Below, in pieces: positions 1 to 8,896 of a stretch of 64,000 bases of DNA (within the stretch, counting starts at the first letter, position 1; every line of letters begins with the position of its first letter). This stretch comes from UBA8199 sp035358715 (GTDB lineage: Bacteria; Verrucomicrobiota; Verrucomicrobiia; Limisphaerales; UBA8199). The stretch lies in contig DAOPPX010000009.1 of the NCBI GenBank assembly GCA_035358715.1, positions 4,917 to 68,916 on the forward strand, in the 5' to 3' direction. The notes beneath the pieces are model-generated. The model did no database searches. It was given only the letters and a program-made list of their open reading frames with translations, and was not told the DNA's origin. Made by a program: the position numbers and the translations under genes.

Positions 1-1779
1 GTGTGTGAAAGGCCGTTCTGCGGCCTGTTGTCGGGCGCTGACCCGGTAGCGCACCGGGCCGCATTGCATGAAGATTATCGGATGATGCCCGTCCTTGCGG
101 GTGATGGTGGCGGAGAGCCCCGTGACGTAACGCGCCTTTGCTCGACGTGCGACCATCTCAAAGCTGGTCGCCGGGAGGTGGTGGCATTCATCAAAAACAA
201 GGTGCCCATAGGCTCCAACGCAATCATGCACCACACCCTTCCGGACCAGGCTTTGTATCAGCGCCACGTCAACTTTGCCGGTGAGGATCTTGCGCCCGCC
301 TCCGAGCCGGCCAATGGACTTCGCCGGCACATCGAGGAAGGAGGCCAGGCGCTCCACCCATTGGTTCAGCAGTTGTTGGCGATGCACAAGGACCAGGCAG
401 TTGACGCCACGGGTCGCGATGAGCCAGGACGCCACCACAGTCTTGCCGAAGGCCGTTGCAGCGGCCAGAACGCCAATGTCGTGGGCCGCCAAAGCCCTTG
501 CCGCCAACTCCTGTTCGGCCCGCAACTCTCCGTGAAACCGAACCTCGATTGGAGTTCCGGCAAGTCGTTCGTCGCGCAGGGCTGGTTCAACGCCAAGCGA
601 GGCAAGCAGGCTTCGCGTCTCATCCAGGCATCCGCGTGGCAGCGCCAGGTATTTTGGCCCATCCTCCGCACAATGAATGATGCGCGGCTTGTCGAATGTT
701 GGCAGCCGCATGCTTTGTGCCCGGTAGAAGTCAGGATTCTGAAACGCCGCCAGCCGCAACAGGCGGTTGCGCAGCCCCGGCGGAAGTTGCTCTTTGGCGA
801 TGTAGATCTGGTCGCCTAGCACCAACTCGACGGACTTGGGCAATGGATCCGCAATGAGAGGTTCCTTCCGTCGGCGCGATGGCGGCGCGGTCCAGGGAAG
901 CTCGTCGTCTTCCTCACCCACAGCCGACCTTACGCCAGTAATGCGCCCTCGGCGCTCGGCATCCCGTGCGAGTGACTCGGCTTGTGCGCGGCCGATCTTC
1001 CGCACGGAGGAAAGAAATGCCCATTGATCTGCGTAGGGCTGAAACTGGCTGTCCAGGAATACGCTGTTGCCCACTGTCCGCGGCTGCTTCTGGAGCGGAA
1101 GCGCGATCAAGTTGCCGAAGCCGCCCTTGGGCAGGGTGTCTTGATTAGGGAAGAGCCGGTCGTAGGATGTCAGCCCAAGCTCCGGCCGGCGTTCCATGGT
1201 CTCAGTGAGGAGGTGTGAGCCGAGGTTCCTCGCGATGCTGGCTGGCAGCGCCTCTTCAAAGAAGAACCACAGATGGCCGCCCTGACCTGAGCGGGACCGT
1301 TCCAAAGCGGTTGGCAGCGCTAGACGCTGGCAGGTGTGCTGCAAGGCCTTTGCATCCTCCGCCCATCCCTCGCCGTCAAGGTCAATGGCGAGCAAGCAGC
1401 AGGCTTCGTCAGCGAGCATCGGGTAGAGGCCCATGACGAACTCCCTGCCGCGGTCGTCCGCACCAGTGAGATGTTGACGGACAACCTCATCCGTCACCGG
1501 CAGGAGGCGGCGGTTAGGGCAGTCCACGCACTTCACGCGGGGCTTGCCGCATAAGCCACGCGCCCAATCATTGGCGCAAGCCGGTTGGTAGCCTGCCCGA
1601 CCGGTCTTTCGGCTTTCAAATCGCCTGGCGTAAACATCGTCGCGCCCGCGGAACAGGGATCGGAAGAGGTTGATCTTGGCAGCGGAGGGCGACTGGCTTG
1701 TGGTTGGGACGGCAACATCCGTTGGGCACTTCCCCAGACTCTGAAGAGGGGCTGCCGCGGAGAACGCATTCGCACTCAC
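1..1779 (-). CDS. TOTE conflict system primase-helicase (partial, C-terminus beyond window)
   Basis: One open minus-strand frame runs off the window start, giving 593 visible residues. An N-terminal cysteine cluster (about residues 68, 77, 84, 87) precedes an archaeo-eukaryotic primase domain, seen as the catalytic AIDLDG motif (D133, D135) and SGQGGHLWFF (about 164-173). A superfamily 2 helicase follows: Walker A TAFGKT (GKT 445-447), DECHH (530-534) and SAT (556-558). This domain order, and the lead-in YQPACANDWARGLC, match TOTE conflict-system proteins as I know them, which are thought to act in defence together with a nuclease. Helicase motifs IV-VI and any nuclease lie outside the window. 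No ATG occurs near the N-terminus: GTG at 1779 is chosen, GTG at 1890 is possible, and the frame stays open to about 2095. Domain call firm, start uncertain. Confidence 0.82.
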   Translation of the reverse strand, partial: MSANAFSAAAPLQSLGKCPTDVAVPTTSQSPSAAKINLFRSLFRGRDDVYARRFESRKTGRAGYQPACANDWARGLCGKPRVKCVDCPNRRLLPVTDEVVRQHLTGADDRGREFVMGLYPMLADEACCLLAIDLDGEGWAEDAKALQHTCQRLALPTALERSRSGQGGHLWFFFEEALPASIARNLGSHLLTETMERRPELGLTSYDRLFPNQDTLPKGGFGNLIALPLQKQPRTVGNSVFLDSQFQPYADQWAFLSSVRKIGRAQAESLARDAERRGRITGVRSAVGEEDDELPWTAPPSRRRKEPLIADPLPKSVELVLGDQIYIAKEQLPPGLRNRLLRLAAFQNPDFYRAQSMRLPTFDKPRIIHCAEDGPKYLALPRGCLDETRSLLASLGVEPALRDERLAGTPIEVRFHGELRAEQELAARALAAHDIGVLAAATAFGKTVVASWLIATRGVNCLVLVHRQQLLNQWVERLASFLDVPAKSIGRLGGGRKILTGKVDVALIQSLVRKGVVHDCVGAYGHLVFDECHHLPATSFEMVARRAKARYVTGLSATITRKDGHHPIIFMQCGPVRYRVSARQQAAERPFTH

Positions 1780-2102
1780 CGTTCCAAGCTGCCCCAAGCG
1801 CAGCGGGAAGTCGAGAGCGCTCGGGACTTTTGCGAGACGGCGACGGGGAATTGGCAGATGGGAGGGGCTCGTTCCCGAAGTTACTGCCACCAGAATATGG
1901 GTGAAGGCGGGAGTGATTGATCTCCGCGGGCCGTTGGTTGAATAACGAGGCTTCCTCTGCTCGTTGGGCTCTTTCTTTTGGACGGACGATTGTTTTGTTC
2001 TTACTCGCGGCCAAACTCGAGGTGCCCGCCCAAAGCCCGTCCTGAAATGGAACTTTGCCGATTGACAGGGCAAGCGTCGGTAGAGGAAGGTGTGGCTTGG
2101 TT
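1780..2102. promoter_or_regulatory. Divergent intergenic region between the primase-helicase gene and purH
   Basis: The two genes point away from each other, so both promoters should lie here. Part may still code for the N-terminus of the primase-helicase if an upstream start is used. I see no confident -35/-10 pair and no convincing operator. Confidence 0.4.
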
Positions 2103-3656
2103 ATGGAGAAAATTCGACGCGCGCTGCTCTCGGTTTCTGATAAGACAGGACTCGCTTCGCTGGCTCAGGTGCTGGCCGGGGCAGGGGTGGAGTTGATTTC
2201 TACAGGCGGGACGGCCAAGGCACTTCGCGAGGCAGGCTTGCATGTTACCGACCTCAGCAGCTACACCGGTTTTCCTGAGATGCTGGATGGCCGCGTCAAG
2301 ACGCTCCACCCCAGAGTACATGGTGGGCTGCTCTACATCCGTGGAAATGAAGACCACGAAGCTGCGATCCGCATGCACGACATCCGACCGATTGATATGG
2401 TGGTGGTAAATCTGTATCCGTTTGAACAGACCGTCGCCCGGCCCAACGTCGCGCTGGCAGAGGCCATCGAGAACATTGACATCGGGGGGCCTTCCATGCT
2501 GCGCAGCGCAGCCAAGAACCACGAAAGCGTGACGGTGGTAGTGGATCCCGGCGACTATGAATCGGTCGCGGAACAGATTAAGACAAATGGGCAAACCACG
2601 CTGGAACTGCGACGCAAGCTGGCCGCCAAGGCGTTTGCGCGCACTGCGGCCTACGACGCCGCCATTTTTGCGCATCTGGAAAAGGCCTTTGACATGGCGC
2701 CAACTGCTGGCGTGCCGGGAGCATTGCGGATTCAAGCGCCGCTGGCGCGGGTGCTGCGCTACGGTGAGAACCCCCACCAGAAGGCGGCGCTTTATGGGGG
2801 CTTTCATGATTACTTTCAGCAACTGCACGGCAAAGAACTCTCATACAATAACATTCTCGATTTGACCGCCGCGGTGACGCTGATCTCGGAATTCTCGGAG
2901 GACCCGCCCACTGTGGCCATTCTGAAACACACCAATCCGTGCGGCGTGGGGCAAGGGGGCAGCCTGCGCGAGGCGTGGGACAAGGCGTTCGCAACTGACC
3001 GGCAGGCGCCTTTCGGCGGGATCATTGCGTTGAACCGGGCGCTTGATCGGGCGTGCGCGGAAGCGATTGCGGAGATTTTCAGCGAGGTGATCGTCGCGCC
3101 CGACTTCACGGCTGAGGCGCTCGACGTTTTGCAGAAGAAGAAGAACTTGCGCATTATCAAGGGCTTGGGATCCCCGCTAACAGCGCAGCCGTGGACCGTG
3201 CGCAGCGTGGGCGCTGACTCCTACTTATGGCAGGACTGTGACTTGCGGGTAACGACCTCCGACGACCTGAGGATTGTGACTCGCCGCCAGCCTACGGAAG
3301 CGGAACGCAAGGCAATGTTGTTCGGCTGGCGAGTTGTGAAGCATGTAAAGTCTAATGCCATCGTGTTTGTCGCCGCCGATCGGACCCTGGGTATTGGCGC
3401 GGGCCAGATGAGCCGGGTGGACTCGAGCCGCATCGCTGTGTGGAAGGCTGGGGAAGCGGGCCTATCGCTCAAAGGCAGCGTGGTTTGCAGTGATGCGTTC
3501 TTTCCCTTTCCGGACGGCCTAATCGCGGCAGCAGAGGCAGGAGCGACGGCGGCGATTCAGCCGGGTGGTTCAGTGCGCGATGCGGAAGTGACTGCGGCAG
3601 CAAACGAGCGCGACGTGGCAATGGCGTTTACCGCCACAAGACACTTCCGGCATTAA
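2103..3656 (+). CDS. purH: Bifunctional AICAR transformylase/IMP cyclohydrolase
   Basis: PurH catalyses the last two steps of purine synthesis in the cytoplasm: formyl transfer to AICAR, then ring closure to IMP. The 517-residue product has the family's usual length. The N-terminal MGS-like cyclohydrolase domain begins RRALLSVSDKTGL and contains ELISTGGTAKAL. The transformylase half carries KHTNPCGVG (from residue 275), DRQAPFGGIIALN, KSNAIVF and, near the end, IQPGGSVRDAEV. The ATG at 2103 is chosen because the conserved N-terminus starts there; a longer in-frame start at 2055 would add 16 unconserved residues. It stands alone, divergent from the primase-helicase and convergent with the FHA gene. 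Confidence 0.96.
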   Translation: MEKIRRALLSVSDKTGLASLAQVLAGAGVELISTGGTAKALREAGLHVTDLSSYTGFPEMLDGRVKTLHPRVHGGLLYIRGNEDHEAAIRMHDIRPIDMVVVNLYPFEQTVARPNVALAEAIENIDIGGPSMLRSAAKNHESVTVVVDPGDYESVAEQIKTNGQTTLELRRKLAAKAFARTAAYDAAIFAHLEKAFDMAPTAGVPGALRIQAPLARVLRYGENPHQKAALYGGFHDYFQQLHGKELSYNNILDLTAAVTLISEFSEDPPTVAILKHTNPCGVGQGGSLREAWDKAFATDRQAPFGGIIALNRALDRACAEAIAEIFSEVIVAPDFTAEALDVLQKKKNLRIIKGLGSPLTAQPWTVRSVGADSYLWQDCDLRVTTSDDLRIVTRRQPTEAERKAMLFGWRVVKHVKSNAIVFVAADRTLGIGAGQMSRVDSSRIAVWKAGEAGLSLKGSVVCSDAFFPFPDGLIAAAEAGATAAIQPGGSVRDAEVTAAANERDVAMAFTATRHFRH

Positions 3657-3671
3657 CCGGGGCCAGAGGAG

Positions 3672-4058
3672 CTACCGGAGCAGGTAAATGAGGCCGACCT
3701 GGCCGAGGGAAATTGCGCTGATTGCCACCCAGGTTAGCCCTTCACGCCAGCGCAGGCCGTCCTGGCGGGTTTCGCTGAGCCAGAATTGCATCTTAAGCGC
3801 ACCGATGTGAATGCCGTCGCCGTTGCGCAGGACGGTCTGTTGGAGTGGGTGCCCATTAACCGTCGCAGGCGCGGAGGGATGAGCGATTAGGACGATGCCT
3901 TGCGCAGGGTCGAAGTCCAGTTGCAGGTGTTGATCCCAAACGCCCTCATCCTCCAGTTGCAGATCGGCGGCGTTGGAACGCCCGATTCGTACAGGAAAAC
4001 GGCGGGCGACCCATGCGGTGCCCGCCTTTTTCCCGGACAGCAGCTTAAGCTGAACCAT
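3672..4058 (-). CDS. FHA-domain protein with C-terminal membrane anchor
   Basis: This 128-residue protein has a forkhead-associated fold, which in known cases binds phosphothreonine peptides. Visible FHA signatures are FPVRIGRSNAADLQL (GR and S/N of the binding loop), the WDQHLQL segment in the position of the usual S-x-x-H, and VNGHPLQQTVLRNGDGIHIG. The last 20 or so residues (LTWVAISAISLGQVGLIYLL) form one membrane helix, suggesting a cytosolic FHA domain that is tail-anchored. The ATG at 4058 overlaps the stop of the upstream export gene as TGATG, so translation is probably coupled. It is the last gene of the exopolysaccharide operon; a link to the tyrosine kinase is inference. Confidence 0.8.
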   Translation of the reverse strand: MVQLKLLSGKKAGTAWVARRFPVRIGRSNAADLQLEDEGVWDQHLQLDFDPAQGIVLIAHPSAPATVNGHPLQQTVLRNGDGIHIGALKMQFWLSETRQDGLRWREGLTWVAISAISLGQVGLIYLLR

Positions 4059-4690
4059 CACCAAATGCGGCGTGGGACATAGACTTTGTCGCCCGGATAA
4101 ACCTCCAAGTCCAGGATGGGATTCTCCTGTGCCTTGGGGCAGTTGATGGTGTGAGCGCGGCCATCCACGCGCGTCAGTTTGACTTTCTTCTTCTTGGCAA
4201 AGTCTGTGAATCCGCCGGCTGAGGCAATCGCCTGCAACACCGTAATGCGGCTGTTATAGATCTGCCGATTGGGAGATTTCACCTCGCCGTAAACGTAGTA
4301 CCAACGAGTACTCTCCACCGGCTTCACAGTCACGGTCAGGTTCTTGTAGTAGTTCGGCACATAATATGCCCGGATGTCCCGTTCCAACTCACCCGCAGTC
4401 TTGCCGGCGGCTGTGAAAGACTTGTTCAAGAGCAGGGTGATGGTTCCATCCTCCTTGATCTTTCCTGAGAATTCCGGGGTGACCTGGGGAAGATCGGAGT
4501 AGACGATGGTCAACGAATCGCCCACGCGGAATACTTCCGGTTCGGGCGCGACGGCATTGGTCATGGCAATGCCCGCAAGCTGCATTTCTTGTGATTGCGT
4601 GCGGCACCCACACAGACAGACAACCGCCAGGAATAAACCGCAGACTGCTCCCCAATGCCCTAGCTGCTTACCAACATTTGTGATGCTCAT
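4058..4690 (-). CDS. Polysaccharide export lipoprotein (Wza family, SLBB domain)
   Basis: A 210-residue periplasmic/outer-membrane export protein. The N-terminus is a lipoprotein signal with lipobox LCGC (modified Cys at 29). The polysaccharide export domain starts with FRVGDSLTIVYSDLPQV and GKIKEDGTITL and continues through the AGKTAGELERDI and TVTVKP segments. An SLBB-type domain follows (YYVYGEVKSPNRQIY, TVLQAIASAGGFTDFAKKKK, YPGDKVYVPRRIW). Wza-like proteins form the outer-membrane channel for capsule or exopolysaccharide. At about 210 residues it is shorter than E. coli Wza (about 380), as common in short Gram-negative export proteins. The kinase gene lies 16 bases upstream and FHA overlaps downstream. 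Confidence 0.92.
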   Translation of the reverse strand: MSITNVGKQLGHWGAVCGLFLAVVCLCGCRTQSQEMQLAGIAMTNAVAPEPEVFRVGDSLTIVYSDLPQVTPEFSGKIKEDGTITLLLNKSFTAAGKTAGELERDIRAYYVPNYYKNLTVTVKPVESTRWYYVYGEVKSPNRQIYNSRITVLQAIASAGGFTDFAKKKKVKLTRVDGRAHTINCPKAQENPILDLEVYPGDKVYVPRRIW

Positions 4691-4706
4691 TCAATCTAAA
4701 TCCCTA

Positions 4707-6884
4707 TTAATACTTCTGCTTAATGTCCAACTTGGCCTTGTCCTCGGATTCGGCACCCTCCTTCGCGGCCGGTTCCTGTTGTTCCTCGCTACGATAGTAG
4801 TAATCATGGTAGTAGCCACTGTAGTAGTAGTAGCTCTCGTCCTGCGACATGTTGATGTTGTTCAGCACGATACCCACCAGGTTGCCGCCAACTTTCTCAA
4901 TCAACTGCTTGGCGCGGATGTTCATCGGTTGCGGATAGCGGCGGTACTGGATGACCTGAATGGTCATGTCCACTTCGCTAGCGAGAATCGAAGCATCGCT
5001 CACGCCCATAATCGGCGGCGAATCAAAAAACACAAAGTCATAGCGCTGCTTCAATTCACCGATCAAGTCCTTCATCTGGGTGGAACTCAGAATGCCCAGC
5101 GAGCTGCTCGGCAATTTGCCGCTCGCCAGGAAGTCCAGCGTCGGCAAGCTGGTGGTTTGAATCACTTCCTCCAGGGTGTTTTGCCTCAAGAGATAATTGG
5201 TGAGCCCGATGGCATTGGTCACGTGGAGCATCTTGTGCAGCGTCGGCCGCCGCAGGTCGGAGTCCACTATGACCGTTCGTTGCCCGCTCTGGGCGAAGAC
5301 GGCGGCCAGGTTAAAGACGGTGGTGGACTTGCCTTCGCCCGCTCCCGCGCTAACGATAGCGATGGTGTTCAGCTTATCGTCCTTGCGCGAGAAGAGAAGA
5401 TTAGTGCGCAAGACGCGATAAGCCTCCGCGTGCGGGCTCTCGGTCCCTTCGTCCACCAGCAAGCCGACATTCTGTGGAATAACGCCCAGCACAGGACATT
5501 GCAGCGAACGCTCCACATCATCAATCGTCTTTACACTCGTATCCAGGTACTCGATGAAAAATGCCAACCCAACTCCGACCACTAGGCCGATGATAATGCC
5601 CAGAGCAATATTGAGCGGTTTGTTGGGCCGCACCGGACGCAGGCCCGGCATCGCTCTGTCCACCACTTCGACCATCATGGTCTTGGGCAGTTCGACGTCA
5701 ATCTTCTCGTATGCGATCTTCGCGTCGAGAATCTGGCGGAAGCGTTGGAGTTCTTCCAGCGCGCGCTTGGCTTCAAAATAAGGCCGGGTCAAGTTGGCTT
5801 GCGTGACGTCGTTGGTCGTGGCCCTGCCGACTTCCTGTTGCAGGTTGACAAGACTGTTGCTGAGAGAAAGCACCCGAGTGTCCAACCCGAGCATAATGCC
5901 ATCCACGCGGCTCTTGACCTTCTTGTGCAGATCATCCGCCATGCCCTTGCACTTAAGCACCTCCGCATGCTCCGGCCCGTAGTCTTTCTCCAGAGCGACC
6001 AGCCTTTGCTCTGCCATGGTCAACTGGTCGAGCAGGGAACTGAGCAAGGTGTCCGGGGCGGCAGTCGTGATGGCTTGTGCAAGACCCTCCGGCCCCAGTT
6101 CCTTCCCAAGACTCTTGAGGCGGTCCAACAAAGTGACCTGCCGGACATACTCGGCTTGGCTTTCTATGCGCAGACTTTCAATCTTGCGCAGCGTCTCGGC
6201 TGTCATCAGGGGGGACGGTCCCTCTCCGCTTGCCATGGCATCGGAGATGTTCAGTTCCTTGCGCAACGTATCCACCTTTTCTTGCGCAGCCTTGACCTTC
6301 GCCTCCTGCTCTGCGAAGCGTTCTTCCAGGGCCTTGATCCCTCCCCGGCTCAACTGCGCGCGTTGCTGCTGGCGGTGGGCACTATAAGCCTCCGCGAGTG
6401 CATTGGCGATCCTGGCAGCCTCTTCTGCCTTTTCGCTAAAGACTCGAATCTCAATAAGACTGGTGTTGCGCACTGGGCGCAGGTCAATTCTCTGCTTCAG
6501 GAGCGTGATTGTTTCCGGGGTCCTGAGTCGTTCGTTGCTGGCGTACTTCTTCCCCCACTCCGTGTTCAGATCGAGGTCTTCAACCACCTTGCCGAGGATG
6601 AGTTGAGATTGGATCAGCTCAAACTCAGTCTGGATGAAGTAGGGGTCATAGCCGGTCATTCTTGCCGAGTCCGCCATGCCGCTAATGTCCGGTTGGTCGC
6701 GCTCGATCTTGATCCGCGTGGTGCTCGAGAAGGATTCCGGCAAAATGAAGGTGACCAGTGTGGCTGTGATCACGACCAGCAAGAACACAGCCAGGATAAC
6801 GGTCTTGCGAATGCGGATGATCCGCCAATAGTCCAGGAAATGCAGTTTGGTTTCCTGCGGCGGAGCAACTTTCAGTGGGTCCAT
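4707..6884 (-). CDS. Polysaccharide chain-length determinant / BY-type tyrosine autokinase
   Basis: This 725-residue inner-membrane protein fuses a Wzz-like chain-length domain to a bacterial tyrosine kinase. Membrane helices lie at about 28-50 (VILAVFLLVVITATLVTFIL) and 425-450 (ALGIIIGLVVGVGLAFF), with a long periplasmic coiled-coil region between them. The kinase has Walker A GAGEGKS (514-520), Walker A' VIVDSDLRRP and Walker B FVFFDSPP. The C-terminal tail holds a cluster of nine tyrosines (YYYYSGYYHDYYY), the usual autophosphorylation site. In known systems the phosphorylation cycle controls polymer length and export. The gene is followed 16 bases on by the Wza-like gene and preceded by the beta-barrel gene, consistent with one operon. 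Confidence 0.93.
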   Translation of the reverse strand: MDPLKVAPPQETKLHFLDYWRIIRIRKTVILAVFLLVVITATLVTFILPESFSSTTRIKIERDQPDISGMADSARMTGYDPYFIQTEFELIQSQLILGKVVEDLDLNTEWGKKYASNERLRTPETITLLKQRIDLRPVRNTSLIEIRVFSEKAEEAARIANALAEAYSAHRQQQRAQLSRGGIKALEERFAEQEAKVKAAQEKVDTLRKELNISDAMASGEGPSPLMTAETLRKIESLRIESQAEYVRQVTLLDRLKSLGKELGPEGLAQAITTAAPDTLLSSLLDQLTMAEQRLVALEKDYGPEHAEVLKCKGMADDLHKKVKSRVDGIMLGLDTRVLSLSNSLVNLQQEVGRATTNDVTQANLTRPYFEAKRALEELQRFRQILDAKIAYEKIDVELPKTMMVEVVDRAMPGLRPVRPNKPLNIALGIIIGLVVGVGLAFFIEYLDTSVKTIDDVERSLQCPVLGVIPQNVGLLVDEGTESPHAEAYRVLRTNLLFSRKDDKLNTIAIVSAGAGEGKSTTVFNLAAVFAQSGQRTVIVDSDLRRPTLHKMLHVTNAIGLTNYLLRQNTLEEVIQTTSLPTLDFLASGKLPSSSLGILSSTQMKDLIGELKQRYDFVFFDSPPIMGVSDASILASEVDMTIQVIQYRRYPQPMNIRAKQLIEKVGGNLVGIVLNNINMSQDESYYYYSGYYHDYYYRSEEQQEPAAKEGAESEDKAKLDIKQKY

Positions 6885-6948
6885 ATATTAAAAAATAAGG
6901 GGGCCAGTTGTGACAGCCTAGCCCCCTGTCAGTGAATCAAACTTTGGT

Positions 6949-8298
6949 CTAATAAGAGGCTGTCACCCCAATGTAAACCCGGTTCCTGTCATAATGGTAT
7001 TTCGTTGTACCGAACACGTCGCCGGAGTACTCGTTGTCTGAAAGGTCGTAATTGTAGCCTATTTCCGCGGAGAAGTTCGGAGTGAACCGATACTGCAGAT
7101 TCAGGCCAACCAAGTAATACTGAGAGTCTCGATTGTCATATGTCCCCCCGTAATAGGTGACGTTCACAAACTCCGCATTGACATTGCCGTAGAGCTTCGG
7201 GGTGATGCGGTGCTGCAATGCTACAAACACATCGAAAGTCTGTCCGTTCAGCGTGATATCACCAGCCTCAATCGGACTCCACGTGTAGGTCGAGCTGTAA
7301 TCGTAAGTAGCCCCAAACCGCAAATAGCTTTCTGGCAGATAGGTGTATTGCAGACTTGCTGTTACGTAAGGGCTCCAGTCGTCCTGGCTGGCGGGATTGT
7401 TATAGTACTCGGTGTAGCGGGCCCCCACCTGGAGCGCGCCGGTCAGATCCGGCCGGAAATTATGCGTGAGCCCAGCGTAAGCATAGTGTGATCGGGCATT
7501 CCGCATCTTGCTCTTGATGGCGGCATTTCTGGAAACATCATACCCAATGACTTGGTCTCCGATGTAATCTGTCTGCCTGAATTGGTAGCCTAGGATACCA
7601 ATCGTCTGGGGCATTATCTGATAGCGGCCCTCTATGTGCGCCCGGTGGTCCAACTGGTCGAGCAGGCCGGAATAGCTCGGCCATAGAAGGTTCTGAGGAT
7701 TGGTGCCCAAGCCGTTATACATCGGGTCGTCATCAGCGTAGGAGTAAAACGTATTGGCGTAGCCTACCTCTACCCCGAATTTCGGAGTCAACTGCGCCAG
7801 CAAATTTATCTCGCCATAATTACGAAGGTTGTCCCCCGAAACGCGCCGGAAGGTGGGGAAGGAATTCCCGTACCTCAGTATATCGGGCTCCTGGCCGATT
7901 ACAAAGGAGTCTCTGATGCTCAGTTGGTACCGCTCGCTGAACGCGTGGGTGAGACCGAAGTTAAAGTCATGGGTTTGATCATAGTTGTCATCCTCGTTCC
8001 ACAGCTTGTGCTCGTAATACTTAAGGGAATACACATAGCCGAAGCTCAGGCTGGTCTGGTCCATCGGGAGACTGACCTGAAAGGATGGACTAACTTCGAA
8101 TCCGGAATTGCTTCGCTTATAACCGGGGGTAGAGTAGTTATTGGGGATGCCGCTTGGGTTATCATCATAGAATCCGCGGAGCGTCGCTGAGACGCTCCAA
8201 GGCTTGCCGGTTTCTGTCGTTAAGCCCGGCATCACTCCCGCCTGAATGCTAGAGGCACCAACGGCAACCAAACCAATGGAGGCAACGATTCGTTTCAT
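6949..8298 (-). CDS. Outer-membrane beta-barrel protein of the exopolysaccharide operon
   Basis: The 449-residue product starts with a signal peptide (MKRIVASIGLVAVGASSIQAG). The rest alternates aromatic and polar residues in strand-like blocks (LSFGYVYSLKYYEH, VGYANTFYSYAD, YLRFGATYDYSSTYTW, FSAEIGYNYDLSDNEY) and ends in an aromatic residue (YIGVTASY), a typical outer-membrane insertion signal. No enzyme motif is visible. First place in the operon upstream of the kinase and Wza-like genes suggests a role in secretion or surface retention of the polymer, as for the beta-barrels of other Wzx/Wzy-type exopolysaccharide loci. The specific role is inference. Confidence 0.82.
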   Translation of the reverse strand: MKRIVASIGLVAVGASSIQAGVMPGLTTETGKPWSVSATLRGFYDDNPSGIPNNYSTPGYKRSNSGFEVSPSFQVSLPMDQTSLSFGYVYSLKYYEHKLWNEDDNYDQTHDFNFGLTHAFSERYQLSIRDSFVIGQEPDILRYGNSFPTFRRVSGDNLRNYGEINLLAQLTPKFGVEVGYANTFYSYADDDPMYNGLGTNPQNLLWPSYSGLLDQLDHRAHIEGRYQIMPQTIGILGYQFRQTDYIGDQVIGYDVSRNAAIKSKMRNARSHYAYAGLTHNFRPDLTGALQVGARYTEYYNNPASQDDWSPYVTASLQYTYLPESYLRFGATYDYSSTYTWSPIEAGDITLNGQTFDVFVALQHRITPKLYGNVNAEFVNVTYYGGTYDNRDSQYYLVGLNLQYRFTPNFSAEIGYNYDLSDNEYSGDVFGTTKYHYDRNRVYIGVTASY

Positions 8299-8357
8299 AG
8301 AATTATTTCAGCGTTTTTACACCCAAAGTTAAACAATGCCAACAGCTAACTCACACT

Positions 8358-8387
8358 TTTTTACTCCAATACCCGAAGCACTGTCAA
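8358..8387 (-). promoter_or_regulatory. Candidate sigma70-type promoter for the exopolysaccharide operon
   Basis: On the minus strand a perfect TTGACA (8387-8382) is followed, after 18 bases, by TAAAAA (8363-8358), about 60 bases before the beta-barrel start. The surrounding 8300-8410 stretch is clearly AT-richer than its neighbours. The -10 is weak (4 of 6). Confidence 0.4.
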
Positions 8388-8896
8388 ATAAATCTTATAA
8401 CTTTTTCCGCCTGCGAAATTCGCCGCCACCAGCCTGTCCTGCTCACCAGCAATATGCCTCCAGCCGGACATCACAAAGCGTGCCCGTGGCCGCTCAAGCG
8501 AAACGCGGGTAGTCACACTATTGACTGGTTTCGCCCGTATTTGTTCAAACTTGTCTTATCCCCCAGCCACTGGGAGGGTGAGGAGGCCAGCCTTGAACAA
8601 CCCCTGTTGAACAACTCCTGTTTGACTGTGGCGGCTTCTTGCGCATCATTCCCCAATGCCAGTTCCCGCGTCGCCCAAAATCGCCGTGCCTGCGCCATAC
8701 AATTGGCGCACGGCGGACGAAGACGAAATCAACCGCCACCGCACGCGGGCCGGGACGGGGCAATGCCGCGTCCCGAATACCGACCTGCGCCTTCCGGTCT
8801 CCTTCAACTTCGGTGTCCAGTCCGGTGGCGGCGTGCCTTACTCGGCCTAAGTCTGCACTGCCGAAATTGAGCAAGAGTGCAGCGCCCCCGAATCTT
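8388..8896. other. Non-coding spacer between the exopolysaccharide operon and the GH9 gene
   Basis: The divergent spacer is AT-rich at its left end and GC-rich to the right. Open frames across 8450-8890 on both strands look like arginine- and proline-rich shadows, with no family resemblance. It should contain the GH9 promoter, but I cannot pick one out. Confidence 0.4.

Noticed and set aside
1..819. 272-codon plus-strand frame at the left edge
   Set aside because: The opposite strand encodes conserved primase-helicase motifs through this interval, so this frame is a shadow.
8639..8896. Longer start for the GH9 gene
   Set aside because: It would place 86 basic residues before an otherwise ideal signal peptide starting at 8897.
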